This document shows, one piece after another, positions 36,992-46,617 of a stretch of 64,000 bases of DNA; the first letter of the stretch is position 1; every line of letters starts with the position of its first letter. The position numbers and the translations under genes were made by a program. This stretch comes from Candidatus Reidiella endopervernicosa. GTDB taxonomy: Bacteria > Pseudomonadota > Gammaproteobacteria > GCF-013343005. The notes beneath the pieces are model-generated. The model was not told the origin of the DNA and ran no database searches. It saw only the letters and a list, made by a program, of their open reading frames with translations. The stretch spans positions 2,214,501 through 2,278,500 of the forward strand of contig NZ_CP054491.1 of the NCBI RefSeq assembly GCF_013343005.1, in the 5' to 3' direction.

Positions 36992-37225
36992 CTAGTGGGA
37001 TGAGCTACCCCCTTTGAATTCGACTCGAACGAGCCTGATCAGCAGCAGTACCGAGGGAGTGGCGTGCAGGAAGAGATCGAAGATATCCATCGGTTTTTGC
37101 AATGTACCCTGAGTAAGCATGCGTAGTTTCTCCACCAGATGGGGTTCGGGAGAGAAGGGAGCGAGACCGAGCATGAGTGAGATCATCACCAACATCGGTA
37201 GCGGAAATTCATCGAGCCAATTCAT
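36992..37225 (-). CDS. Small membrane protein next to sqr
   Basis: A 77-residue protein with two hydrophobic segments (FPLPMLVMISLMLGLAPF and TPSVLLLIRLVRVEF) joined by PEPHLVEKLRMLTQGTLQKPMDIFDLFLHA. Proteins of this kind are conserved next to sqr genes in sulfur oxidisers and are sometimes mislabelled RND transporters; their role is not known. AAGGA precedes the ATG. It is transcribed in the sqr direction, but sqr has its own promoter in the gap. Confidence 0.7.
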   Translation of the reverse strand: MNWLDEFPLPMLVMISLMLGLAPFSPEPHLVEKLRMLTQGTLQKPMDIFDLFLHATPSVLLLIRLVRVEFKGGSSSH

Positions 37226-37374
37226 AACGCATTAATCCTTACAATATCCAAGGGTAGTTACCCACAGTGAGGTGCATGCAGCCTACAGAGCGTTCATCAT
37301 CACAGCAAGGTTCGATCAGATACCGATCTATGGGAGAATAAGCGCCATTTTTCACCCTTAAAGTCGCCGAGTGC

Positions 37375-40300
37375 ATGAGTAATAAACTAACAACACCGCT
37401 TCTCAACACCTCTCTTCCCACGCAAAATGGAACCGTGCTGTGGGGGCAGCTCTATGGTGCTGGCCGAGCCCTGGCGATTGCCGAGGCGGCCCAACACCAT
37501 CAAGGTCCTGTGGTGGTGGTGACCGGTGACATGCAGAGCGCAACCGCTCTGGAGAGTGAGCTGGAGTTCTTCACGCGCGGTAGCGATCTACCGATAATGA
37601 GTTTTCCCGACTGGGAGACACTGCCCTACGACCACTTCTCACCGCATCAGGATATCGTCTCACAGCGACTGATCACCCTCTATCGCCTGCCGCAACTACA
37701 ACGCGGGATTCTGATTCTGCCGGTGCCGACACTGATGCAGCGGCTGGCGCCGCGCAGCTATCTTGAAGCGAACACCCTGATGCTGAAGGTCGGGGATCGG
37801 CTCGATCCGGAGCAGATGCGCCTGCGCCTTGAAGCGGGGGGGTATAACCACACGGCCCAGGTAATGGAGCATGGCGAGTACACCGTGCGCGGCTCGCTGT
37901 TTGATCTCTACCCGATGGGTAACTCGCTCCCCTTCCGAATCGATCTATTTGATGACGAAATCGAGTCGATTCGTACCTTTGATCCTGAGACACAGCGCTC
38001 GGTTGAGCAGGTGAGTGAGATTCGATTGCTACCTGCACGTGAGTTCCCCCTCACCGAGGATGCGATCAAACGCTTTCGTCAGGCCTTCCGATCGCGATTT
38101 GAGGGTGATGCGAAGAAGAGTCCTATTTATAACAGTGTCAGCGAGGCTCAGGCGCCCGGTGGCATCGAATATTATCTGCCACTCTTCTTTGAGCAGACCG
38201 CGACACTGAGTGACTACCTGCCCGATTCAACCGCCCTCTTCACCCTCAGCGATGTCGAAGCGGGTATTGAGGCTTTCTGGAATGAGGTTGAAGAGCGTTA
38301 CGAGCAGCTTCGTCACGATCAGGAGCGTCCTCTACTCGCCCCGGATGCGCTCTTCCTTAATGCCGCACAGCTCGATTTGATAAGTGAGCGTTTCCCGCAT
38401 GTGTCGCTGCAGAGCTTCGAACTGGAGCCGAGCATCAAGGGCGGGATTAACTTCCAGACGGCTCGTCCACCGTCGCTGACAATCAGGGTACGTGATGCGG
38501 AACCGACTCAGGCACTCGACCGTTTCCTGACTGATTTCAAAGGACGCATCCTGTTTGTTGCTGAGTCGGCAGGACGTCGTGAGGTGCTACTCGAGCAGCT
38601 GCGTGCGGCCAGCCACTACCCCAGCAGTTTTGAAAGCTGGCACGACTTCATCGCTGCCGACACCCGGCTTGCAATAACTGCGGCACCGATCGATGAGGGG
38701 CTACTGATTGAGTCTCCACAGCTGGCCATCGTCACCGAGGCTCAGCTCTATGGCGAGCGATTACAGCAGCGACGCCGCCGTCGTGCAGTTAGCCGTGATA
38801 ATGAGGCAATCATCAGCAACCTCACCGACCTCAACGTCGGTGCACCGGTGGTGCATGAAGAGCACGGTGTGGGTCGTTTTATCGGTATGCAGACCCTCAC
38901 CGTTGGCGATATGGAGAGCGAGTTTCTCACCCTCGAGTATTCCGGCGACGACAAGCTCTATGTGCCAGTCGCCTCACTGCACCTGATCAGTCGCTACTCC
39001 GGCACCTCACCCGAGAGCGCACCACTGCACAAACTCGGCAGTGAACAGTGGTCGCGCGCCAAGCGCAAGGCGGCCGAGCGGGTACGTGATGTCGCCGCCG
39101 AGCTGCTCGATGTCTATGCGCGCCGCGCTGCACTGCAGGGCAAGGCGATTCGAGTTAACTCCGAAGAGTATGCCGCCTTCTCTGCCTCCTTCCCCTTCGA
39201 GGAGACCCCCGATCAGCTGCAGGCGATCGATCAGGTACTGGAGGATATGTGCTCCGTGCAACCGATGGACCGGGTGGTCTGCGGCGATGTCGGCTTTGGT
39301 AAGACCGAGGTGGCGATGCGCGCCGCCTTCCTCGCCATGAATGACAACAAGCAGGTAGTGATGTTGGTACCGACCACTCTGCTCGCCCAGCAGCACTATC
39401 AGAACTTTATCGACCGCTTCGCCGACTGGCCGTTTCGTATCGAGGTGTTGTCACGTTTTAAGACGGCCAAGCAGCAGGATGAGGTGCTTGAGAAGCTGGC
39501 TGATGGGAAGGTCGATCTGGTGATCGGTACCCACAAGCTGCTGCAGAAGGGGATCGCCTATAACGATCTCGGTCTGGTAATCGTCGATGAGGAGCACCGT
39601 TTTGGTGTGCGGCAGAAAGAGCAGCTTAAGCAGCTGCGTACCGAGGTCGATATTCTCACCCTGACCGCCACACCCATTCCAAGAACCCTCAACATGTCGC
39701 TGGTCGGCCTGCGTGGTTTCTCGATTATCGCTACCCCGCCACAACAGCGGCTAGCAGTGAAAACCTTTGTCAGCGACTGGAACGGCCCGCTGATCCGCGA
39801 GGCGTGTCTGCGTGAACTCAAGCGTGGTGGACAGATCTACTTCCTGCACAACGAGGTGGAGAGCATCGAGAAGATGGCCGCCAAGCTGGGCGAGCTGGTG
39901 CCCGAGGCACGTATCCATGTAGCACATGGCCAGATGCGCGAGCGTGAACTGGAGCAGATCATGCTCGACTTCTACCATCGTCGCTGCAATCTCCTGCTCG
40001 CCACTACCATCATCGAGAGTGGCATCGACGTACCCAACGCCAACACTATTATCATCAACCGCGCCGACAAACTGGGGCTGGCTCAGCTGCATCAGCTGCG
40101 TGGCCGTGTCGGACGTTCACACCACCGCGCCTACGCCTACCTGATGGTGCCCTCGAAAAAGACGATTACACCCGATGCGGTAAAACGACTCGAGGCGATT
40201 GAATCACTCGAAGATCTCGGTGCCGGCTTCATGCTTGCTACCCACGATCTAGAAATCCGTGGTGCCGGTGAACTGCTGGGTGACGATCAGAGTGGACAGA

Positions 40301-40848
40301 TCGCCGAAATCGGTTTCTCGCTCTATACCGAGCTGCTCGAACGCGCAGTGAAGGCACTCAAGGCGGGCAAACAGCCGGAACTCGACCAGCCACTTGATCA
40401 CGGCCCTGAGGTCGATCTGCATATCCCAGCACTGATCCCCGACGACTATCTACACGATGTGCATACCCGCCTGGTGCTCTACAAGCGCATCGCCAGTGCA
40501 GAAAGCGGCGATGCTTTACGTGAGCTGCAGGTGGAGATGATCGATCGATTCGGTCTTCTACCCGATCCGGTCAAGAACCTGTTCAGAATTACCGGTCTGA
40601 AACTGCTGGCGCAACCACTCGGCATAGCCAAGATCGATGTAGGCCCCAGTGGTGGACGAGTTCAGTTCAATGAACAGCCCAATATCGATCCGATCAAGAT
40701 CATCACCCTGGTGCAGTCAGAGCCACAGCGTTACAAACTCGATGGTCAGGATAAGCTGCGCTTCTTTGATGAGATGGAGGCCCCCGAACATCGACTGGAG
40801 AGTACCGAGACGCTGCTTAACGCGCTGCAACCCGAAGAGATTATGTGA
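37375..40848 (+). CDS. mfd: Transcription-repair coupling factor
   Basis: An intact 1157-residue Mfd, which removes RNA polymerase stalled at DNA lesions and recruits UvrA. The N-terminal UvrB-like domains occupy about 1-350 (MSFPDWETLPYDHFSPH, LLPAREFPLTEDA). The RNA polymerase interaction domain is at about 470-560 (VHEEHGVGRFIGM). The RecG-like helicase domains follow, with Walker A in VCGDVGFGKTEVA, the VIVDEEHRFGV box, TATPIPRTLNMS and QLRGRVGRS. The TRCF C-terminal domain ends the protein. Length is normal. No partner gene is coupled except csiV downstream, the usual order. Confidence 0.98.
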   Translation: MSNKLTTPLLNTSLPTQNGTVLWGQLYGAGRALAIAEAAQHHQGPVVVVTGDMQSATALESELEFFTRGSDLPIMSFPDWETLPYDHFSPHQDIVSQRLITLYRLPQLQRGILILPVPTLMQRLAPRSYLEANTLMLKVGDRLDPEQMRLRLEAGGYNHTAQVMEHGEYTVRGSLFDLYPMGNSLPFRIDLFDDEIESIRTFDPETQRSVEQVSEIRLLPAREFPLTEDAIKRFRQAFRSRFEGDAKKSPIYNSVSEAQAPGGIEYYLPLFFEQTATLSDYLPDSTALFTLSDVEAGIEAFWNEVEERYEQLRHDQERPLLAPDALFLNAAQLDLISERFPHVSLQSFELEPSIKGGINFQTARPPSLTIRVRDAEPTQALDRFLTDFKGRILFVAESAGRREVLLEQLRAASHYPSSFESWHDFIAADTRLAITAAPIDEGLLIESPQLAIVTEAQLYGERLQQRRRRRAVSRDNEAIISNLTDLNVGAPVVHEEHGVGRFIGMQTLTVGDMESEFLTLEYSGDDKLYVPVASLHLISRYSGTSPESAPLHKLGSEQWSRAKRKAAERVRDVAAELLDVYARRAALQGKAIRVNSEEYAAFSASFPFEETPDQLQAIDQVLEDMCSVQPMDRVVCGDVGFGKTEVAMRAAFLAMNDNKQVVMLVPTTLLAQQHYQNFIDRFADWPFRIEVLSRFKTAKQQDEVLEKLADGKVDLVIGTHKLLQKGIAYNDLGLVIVDEEHRFGVRQKEQLKQLRTEVDILTLTATPIPRTLNMSLVGLRGFSIIATPPQQRLAVKTFVSDWNGPLIREACLRELKRGGQIYFLHNEVESIEKMAAKLGELVPEARIHVAHGQMRERELEQIMLDFYHRRCNLLLATTIIESGIDVPNANTIIINRADKLGLAQLHQLRGRVGRSHHRAYAYLMVPSKKTITPDAVKRLEAIESLEDLGAGFMLATHDLEIRGAGELLGDDQSGQIAEIGFSLYTELLERAVKALKAGKQPELDQPLDHGPEVDLHIPALIPDDYLHDVHTRLVLYKRIASAESGDALRELQVEMIDRFGLLPDPVKNLFRITGLKLLAQPLGIAKIDVGPSGGRVQFNEQPNIDPIKIITLVQSEPQRYKLDGQDKLRFFDEMEAPEHRLESTETLLNALQPEEIM

Positions 40849-40886
40849 GACTGGTTTCAGAGTCATCATCGACGTAATATCGGCCC

Positions 40887-41645
40887 ATGAGCATATTTAG
40901 ATCAACTGTAGGCGCCCTGTTCGCCGCCACACTCCTCTCTCTACTGAGCCTGCGTTGTGCCTTCGCTGAAGAGGAGGAGCCGCGCTGGTATCAGATTGAG
41001 GTGATCCTGTTCGAACAGACCTCAGCCGGTAGAGGTGTTGGTGAGGTATTCCCTATCAATCCCGGTATGCCTGATATTACACGGGCGCTACCGATGCTTG
41101 AGGCGGAGACGGTCGAGTTTGGTGAAGGTGGGCAGCTCCCCTATCAACAGGTCGCTGACGATTCTCTGCTGTTGATCAAAAAGAGGGATAGTCTGGGGCG
41201 TTCGCAGGGCTTTCGTCCTCTGTTACACACCGCCTGGACTCAGCCCGTGCTCGCAGCTAGCGAGGCGCAGCCCGTACGCTTAATCTCTCCCACGGAAGAT
41301 CAAAACAACCGAATCGTTGGGACGTTACGTGTCACCCTCTCTCGCTACCTGCATGTCGAGAGTGATCTGCTCTATATCGTTGGTGGCAAGGAAGAGGGCG
41401 CGGTCGGTGAGTTTGGTGCAAAGCCGTTGGTGATGGAGAGTGCACCGATTGAAAGTGACTACTCGACGCTCGAGGCGAATGAATCGGACTACGCAGCTGA
41501 GGCGATTGTGCTCAGTGGTGAACGATTCCGCATGAAACAGAAGCGGCGTCTACGTAGTAAGGAGCTGCACTACTTCGACCACCCCCGTTTTGGAATGCTG
41601 ATTCAGATCACTCCTGTAGAGGCTAAGGAAGAGACTGAGCTCTAG
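40887..41645 (+). CDS. csiV: CsiV-like exported protein
   Basis: A 252-residue protein with a signal peptide (LLSLLSLRCAFAEEEE), then WYQIEVILFEQ, the hallmark start of the CsiV family. LRVTLSRYLHVESDLLY follows in the middle, and KELHYFDHPRFGMLIQITPVE at the end is also typical. CsiV was described as a peptidoglycan-binding periplasmic protein. The gene follows mfd by 38 bp, its usual place. Confidence 0.85.
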   Translation: MSIFRSTVGALFAATLLSLLSLRCAFAEEEEPRWYQIEVILFEQTSAGRGVGEVFPINPGMPDITRALPMLEAETVEFGEGGQLPYQQVADDSLLLIKKRDSLGRSQGFRPLLHTAWTQPVLAASEAQPVRLISPTEDQNNRIVGTLRVTLSRYLHVESDLLYIVGGKEEGAVGEFGAKPLVMESAPIESDYSTLEANESDYAAEAIVLSGERFRMKQKRRLRSKELHYFDHPRFGMLIQITPVEAKEETEL

Positions 41646-41672
41646 CAGTGTTCCCCGTTATTGCTCTAGCTG

Positions 41673-42422
41673 CTAGGTGGGATAGCAGTAAGGCGTCAGA
41701 TGATGCAGTATGGCAGCGACCCGTTCCATACCTGAACTCAGATGACGATCGATCTCCTCCATGGTGATCGGTCCTTCGCTACGCCCTGCAGCCCAGTTAG
41801 CCACCACCGCACAGGTGGCATAACAGAGTTCAAACTCCCGGGCTATTGAGGCCTCAGGCATTCCGGTCATACCCACCAGGTGGCAGCCGTCCCTTTCCAT
41901 CTTGTCGATCTCAGCAGCAGTCTCGAGTCGTGGTCCCTGGGTCGCTCCATAGGTGCCGTTATCGGTGAAGTCGATGCCTGATGATTGGCATGCCTCAATG
42001 ATCAGGCCTCGCATTTCGTTGCAGTAGGGTTCGGTGAAGTCGATGTGTGTCACGTGAGTTAGATCGGATTCAAACAGCGTATGGTCGCGGCCATAGGTGT
42101 AGTCGATGATCTGATCGGGGATGACAATCTTACCGGGTGGCATATCTTCACGAATACCACCGACGGCAGCTACCGCGAGAATCTTCTCCACCCCTAACTC
42201 TTTCAGTGCCCAGAGATTTGCACGGTAGTTGACCATGTGCGGAGGAATAGTGTGACCGGTACCGTGACGAGCAAGAAACACCACCTCACGACCGCACATT
42301 TTGCCGTGTGTCAGAGGTCCTGAGGGTTCACCGTAGGGCGTGTGCATTACCTCACGTTGGGTGATCTCCAGGGTATTGATAGAGGTAAGCCCGGTGCCAC
42401 CGATAATTGCCAGTTTTTCCAT
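41673..42422 (-). CDS. S-methyl-5'-thioinosine phosphorylase (MTAP/PNP family)
   Basis: A 249-residue trimeric-type purine nucleoside phosphorylase. LAIIGGTGL is the phosphate-binding start, ARHGTGHTIPPHMVNYRAN a family motif, and MTGMPEASIARE replaces the MTTVPE of methylthioadenosine phosphorylases; the G-M pair is typical of the thioinosine-specific enzymes in gammaproteobacteria. It salvages the by-product of polyamine synthesis. The hypoxanthine phosphoribosyltransferase gene lies directly upstream, 27 bp away, and would use the hypoxanthine released. Confidence 0.9.
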   Translation of the reverse strand: MEKLAIIGGTGLTSINTLEITQREVMHTPYGEPSGPLTHGKMCGREVVFLARHGTGHTIPPHMVNYRANLWALKELGVEKILAVAAVGGIREDMPPGKIVIPDQIIDYTYGRDHTLFESDLTHVTHIDFTEPYCNEMRGLIIEACQSSGIDFTDNGTYGATQGPRLETAAEIDKMERDGCHLVGMTGMPEASIAREFELCYATCAVVANWAAGRSEGPITMEEIDRHLSSGMERVAAILHHLTPYCYPT

Positions 42423-42449
42423 TTTGTTTCCTGATTATTCGAGAATGTA

Positions 42450-42998
42450 CTAGCTTTTCAGCGCATAGATTCCAGGAACATTACGCAGATACTCTTTATA
42501 GTCCATGCCACAACCGAAGACGAAACGGTCGCCCACTTCCAGTCCTGTGTAGTCAATAGGTATGGGCGTTTTTCGATCATGTTTCTTATCTACCAGCACC
42601 GCGCTGAAGACTCGGCTAGCACCCTCCTCTCTACACTTCTTAATAATCGCCGCAAGTGTGATTCCCTCATCGTAGATATCGTCAAACACCAGCACCACTC
42701 GCTCTTTGAGTGAAATGGTCGGATGGGCTTTCCAGGTAAGCTCTCCACCACGTGTTTCACCGCAGTAGCGGGTGGCGTGCAGGTAGTCGTGTTGTAGGGG
42801 AAAGTTGAGGCGAGAAAGCAGATGTGACGCGGGGATCATAGCGCCGTTCATGACCACCAGAACCAGTGGGTTTTGATCGGCCAGATCATCGCTGATCTGT
42901 GCAGCCATTCTGTCGAGTGCAGCACCGACCTCGGCCTCAGTATAGAGACATTCGGCCTCATCAAGGGTTTGTTGGGCCTGTTCTGCTGTGATCGACAT
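42450..42998 (-). CDS. hpt: Hypoxanthine-guanine phosphoribosyltransferase
   Basis: A 182-residue type I phosphoribosyltransferase. The PRPP-binding loop is VVLVFDDIYDEGIT, and VVMNGAMIPASHLL is the N-terminal substrate motif. It converts hypoxanthine or guanine to IMP or GMP. Variant Hpt proteins of this length are common beside the methylthioinosine phosphorylase gene in gammaproteobacteria, as here, making a short salvage operon. Confidence 0.9.
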   Translation of the reverse strand: MSITAEQAQQTLDEAECLYTEAEVGAALDRMAAQISDDLADQNPLVLVVMNGAMIPASHLLSRLNFPLQHDYLHATRYCGETRGGELTWKAHPTISLKERVVLVFDDIYDEGITLAAIIKKCREEGASRVFSAVLVDKKHDRKTPIPIDYTGLEVGDRFVFGCGMDYKEYLRNVPGIYALKS

Positions 42999-43086
42999 AT
43001 CGCTGGTTTCTGCTGGTAGGAGTTATAGGCGAGAGATTATAGGGACGCATCTATAGGCTGGCTAGGTTTCCTATTAATAATTACCG

Positions 43087-43491
43087 TCACTCTGTTGCCA
43101 TTTTTCGCTCAGGTAGTTTGTAGAGATGTGTTTTGCATCCCGCCCTGCAGTCGGTGGCTCCAAATCCCTCAACCGGAATGGTGACGCCTCGACGTCGAGC
43201 CATGGCGGCGGAGATCTCACACTCCTTACCAGCCTCAAACAGCTCCTGCTTGATCATATGACAATCGGGATGGCTCATCAGATAGTCGATGTGCCAGTGA
43301 AGCTTGCCGCTTTTTTTTGCTGCCAGACGCTGATGACGAGCCACCCGCTTACTCAAAGCGCGTTTAGCGCTACCGATATAGGCGTATTGGCCTGCCTTGA
43401 AGGCGAAGCTACCAAGGCGTCCGACGGTAATGGTCGCTGCTTGATCAAGTTGCAGAGTTAGACGATAGGCGCCGGAATCCTCTGCCACCAC
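43087..43491 (-). CDS. DUF123 (GIY-YIG-like) domain protein
   Basis: A 134-residue protein. GSFAFKAGQYAYIGSAKRALSKRVARH carries the GIY-YIG-like core as degenerated in DUF123; KLHWHIDYLMSH and FGATDCRAGCKTHLYKL are the other DUF123 signatures. DUF123 is sometimes fused to endonuclease III, which hints at a role with nucleic acids, but no activity is established. Its GTG start overlaps the TAG stop of the mscS gene (TAGTG). Confidence 0.87.
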   Translation of the reverse strand: MVAEDSGAYRLTLQLDQAATITVGRLGSFAFKAGQYAYIGSAKRALSKRVARHQRLAAKKSGKLHWHIDYLMSHPDCHMIKQELFEAGKECEISAAMARRRGVTIPVEGFGATDCRAGCKTHLYKLPERKMATE

Positions 43492-44633
43492 TAGCCCGCT
43501 TCGTTGATCGGACTGACTGGTAGTGTGCCCTCGAGTTTTACGCCATCGGGTATATGCATCGTCGAGGTCGGGAAGGCCATCTCCGCACCGTGACCCGCAA
43601 TGATGTCACTTATTTTGAGCAGAATCTCATGTTTGATCTCGTGGAAGCGTACCCAGTTGGTGGTGTGGGTGAAGGTGTAGACAAAGAAGTCGACCGATGA
43701 GGCGGAGAATTCGTTGACCTGCACAATCATCGTCTGTGAACTGTCGATCTCCTGATGATCGAGCAACATCTGACGGACATCACTCGTGATCTCACTCATC
43801 TTTTCAATATCGTCGTAACGGATACCAAACGTCTCGTAGATTCGGCGATGACTCATACGCGAGGGATTCTCGACCACGATACTGGCGAAGATCGAGTTGG
43901 GGATATAGAGCGGACGTTTGTCGAAGGTTCGAATACGGGTCAGACGCCAGCCGATATTCTCCACCGTTCCCTCGATGTTGCGATCAGGTGATCGAACCCA
44001 GTCGCCGATCCGGAAAGGGCGATCGAGATAGATCATCAGGCCACCGAAGAAGTTAGCGAGCAGATCCTTGGCGGCAAAACCGATTGCGATGCCACCGATG
44101 CCACCAAAGGCGAGTACACCCGAGATACTGAAACCGAGGGTCTGAAGTGCTACCAGTATCGTGGTGATGATCACCGATGCACGCAACAGCTTGGCAATTG
44201 CATCGGCGGTAGTCGGGTCGAGACGCTCATCTTCCGGTTTGTTCCGACTCTGCGCGATCAGATTACCCTCGGCATTCTTGATAAAACGAATCATGAACCA
44301 GGCAATTGAGGCGATTACACCCACATCACGTGCGGGGCCAGCCATATCGAAGATCGCCAGATCTGAGACACCACGAGCGATATCGATGGCGAAGGTAATA
44401 CCGATGACCCAGATAGCGACGGGAACCGGCCGGCGTGCCGCATCGATCAGTGCATCATCCCAAGGGGTCTTGGTGCGCTCGAGTTTTTTATGCAGGCGGT
44501 CGAGCATACGGCGCACCACCATGTTGGCCAGTAGTACGGCAAAGACCACCAGGAAGACCTGGATGATCCAAGACCATGCGCCCATCTCATAGAGGCTCTT
44601 GGCCACCCCTTCAAACCACTCAATAAAGGTCAT
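43491..44633 (-). CDS. Mechanosensitive ion channel, MscS family
   Basis: A 380-residue inner-membrane protein with about five N-terminal helices. The pore helix carries the MscS pattern VLAFGGIGGIAIGFAAKDLLANFFGGLMIY, here with the usual alternating Gly/Ala; FRIGDWV and PNSIFASIVVENPSRM are the beta-domain motifs. It opens on hypo-osmotic membrane tension. It is longer than small MscS by one or two helices. Translation is probably coupled with the downstream DUF123 gene. Confidence 0.93.
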   Translation of the reverse strand: MTFIEWFEGVAKSLYEMGAWSWIIQVFLVVFAVLLANMVVRRMLDRLHKKLERTKTPWDDALIDAARRPVPVAIWVIGITFAIDIARGVSDLAIFDMAGPARDVGVIASIAWFMIRFIKNAEGNLIAQSRNKPEDERLDPTTADAIAKLLRASVIITTILVALQTLGFSISGVLAFGGIGGIAIGFAAKDLLANFFGGLMIYLDRPFRIGDWVRSPDRNIEGTVENIGWRLTRIRTFDKRPLYIPNSIFASIVVENPSRMSHRRIYETFGIRYDDIEKMSEITSDVRQMLLDHQEIDSSQTMIVQVNEFSASSVDFFVYTFTHTTNWVRFHEIKHEILLKISDIIAGHGAEMAFPTSTMHIPDGVKLEGTLPVSPINEAG

Positions 44634-44698
44634 TTTGCGCAGAAATCCTTGTAGATAATAATTTTAAATTACTTTAACTAAAACGAATAACTTATTGT

Positions 44699-45751
44699 TT
44701 AAATAGGAAGATCAATCTCAGGCGACTCATCGTAATCGGTAACGCTATGTACCGCCCTGACCCATTTGGGATTTTGGTGTAGCTCGGCACGCGTCACAGG
44801 ATGCCTGCCGTGCATGCGCACCCTGCGCAGCTGTGAGACGGGATCATCGATAAACCCTTCTCCCAACCCGCTCAGAACCTCTTCCGCCGCCGCTCGATTA
44901 TTGCAGACCAGCGCTACGTCGCAACCCGCCTGGAGTGCCGCCCGAGCGCGATCACTGTAACTACCCGCAGACTCAGCGGCTGCCATACTGAGATCGTCGC
45001 TGAAAATCACGCCACTGAACTCGAGACGTTTACGCAATACCTCTTGCAGCCAGAATGCAGAGAAACCGGCTGGCTGGCTATCGACCTGACTGTAGATCAC
45101 ATGGGCTGGCATGATTGCGGCCAGTCCGTAGTGAATCATGCGCTCAAAGGGGAGCACATCCTCGGCGAAGATATCCTCGTAACGTCGCTCATCAACCGGC
45201 ATTGCGACGTGAGAGTCGGCCTCAATGCTGCCGTGACCGGGAAAGTGCTTGCCGGTAGCGGCCATGCCCGCCCGCTGCATACCCGCTAGATAGGCGTGGG
45301 CGAGTTGGGCAACTACCTCTGGATCTTTATGGAATGTTCGCCCCTTCATCACGGAGCTGATACCGCGCCCCAGATCGAGAACCGGGGCGAAGCTGAAGTC
45401 GATACCTACTGCACGTAGTTCACTGGCCATCAGCCACCCGCTGGTCTCAGCCAGAGTGAGCCCCTTCTTGTGGTTGATATCGTATATATCACCTAGTCGG
45501 CTTACGGAGGGTAGCCGGGTGAAACCCTCTCTGAAACGCTGTACGGGTCCACCCTCATGATCGACACCAATCAGGAGATGTGGTGTACGCAGTTCGTGTA
45601 TCTCACTACATAGCGCCGCTATCTGCTCGGGCGATTCATAGTTACGGCTGAAGAGGATGACTCCACCGACCAGTGGATTGCAGAGCATTTGTCGCTCTTC
45701 GCTCTCCATTGTCGTTCCTTCAAGATCGACCATTAACGGCCCGAGTGTCAT
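44699..45751 (-). CDS. nagZ: Beta-N-acetylhexosaminidase
   Basis: A cytoplasmic family 3 glycosidase that removes N-acetylglucosamine from anhydromuropeptides during peptidoglycan recycling. The 350-residue protein has GVDHEGGPVQRF, the catalytic-loop motif TGKHFPGHGSIEADSHV and VIFSDDLSMAA with the nucleophile aspartate. Length is normal. It lies downstream of the peptide ABC transporter and L,D-transpeptidase genes on the same strand, a wall-related cluster. Confidence 0.96.
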   Translation of the reverse strand: MTLGPLMVDLEGTTMESEERQMLCNPLVGGVILFSRNYESPEQIAALCSEIHELRTPHLLIGVDHEGGPVQRFREGFTRLPSVSRLGDIYDINHKKGLTLAETSGWLMASELRAVGIDFSFAPVLDLGRGISSVMKGRTFHKDPEVVAQLAHAYLAGMQRAGMAATGKHFPGHGSIEADSHVAMPVDERRYEDIFAEDVLPFERMIHYGLAAIMPAHVIYSQVDSQPAGFSAFWLQEVLRKRLEFSGVIFSDDLSMAAAESAGSYSDRARAALQAGCDVALVCNNRAAAEEVLSGLGEGFIDDPVSQLRRVRMHGRHPVTRAELHQNPKWVRAVHSVTDYDESPEIDLPI

Positions 45752-45813
45752 CGATAGAACCTCATCACAGGTGGTAAATTGTTGCTGTTGTTAGGCGTGT
45801 TATTACGTAATTT

Positions 45814-46617
45814 TTAACGATCACTATCCGCGTGCGTCGCCATTATATCTCGTAGCCTGTCACCAGCGAGATTGACGGCAAACACCACCATCATCAATGC
45901 CATGCCCGGAACGATCACCATATGTGGCGCAACCAGCATGTAGCGTACCCCTTCACGGATCATACTGCCCCAGGAGGCCTCAGGGGGTTGTACACCGAGA
46001 CCCAGAAAGGAGAGACCCGCCTCAGCGATGATCGCCGAGGCGATACCGAAGGTCGCCTCGATCATCAGAGGGGTGAGAATCAGTGGCAACAGGTGTCGAG
46101 TGAGTATACGGGGTGTGGTTGTACCCAGAGCAATCGCCGCCTCGACATGTTCGCGATGTTTAAGGCTCAACACCTGCGCTCTGGCGAGTCGAGCATAACC
46201 GACCCAACCAACCGCTGCCAGAGCAATGATTACATTATCAATGCCGGGACCGAGCAAACCAGCGAGTGCGATCGCCTGCAGAATACCGGGGAAGGCGAGA
46301 AAGATATCGATAAGGCGCACGGTAACAAGATCCCAGGCGCCGCCAATGTAGCCACTGATTGTACCGAGAGCCGTACCGATGAGAGCCGAGACGACAACCG
46401 CCCAGAAGGCGACCATCAATGAGGTGCTGCTACCCGCGATCAGGCGATGCAGGAGATCACGACCCAGGTCGTCATAACCGAGCAGAGCGACTCCATCCGG
46501 TCCGTGCAGGATACGCTCAAGACCAATCTGATTGGGTTCAATCGGCAGCAGCGGCTGCAGCAGTGCAACTACGACCCAGAGCAACAGTAACCAGATAGGC
46601 CAACCAAGGCGCTTCAC
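45814..46617 (-). CDS. Oligopeptide/dipeptide ABC transporter permease (DppC/OppC type)
   Basis: A 267-residue inner-membrane permease with about six helices. The EAA loop is present as VEAAIALGTTTPRILTRHLL. HGPDGVALLGYDDLGRDLLHRL is the usual DppC N-terminal motif. It forms a channel with the DppB-type protein, whose gene it overlaps by 4 bp. No ATPase gene follows in this window. Confidence 0.92.
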   Translation of the reverse strand: MKRLGWPIWLLLLWVVVALLQPLLPIEPNQIGLERILHGPDGVALLGYDDLGRDLLHRLIAGSSTSLMVAFWAVVVSALIGTALGTISGYIGGAWDLVTVRLIDIFLAFPGILQAIALAGLLGPGIDNVIIALAAVGWVGYARLARAQVLSLKHREHVEAAIALGTTTPRILTRHLLPLILTPLMIEATFGIASAIIAEAGLSFLGLGVQPPEASWGSMIREGVRYMLVAPHMVIVPGMALMMVVFAVNLAGDRLRDIMATHADSDR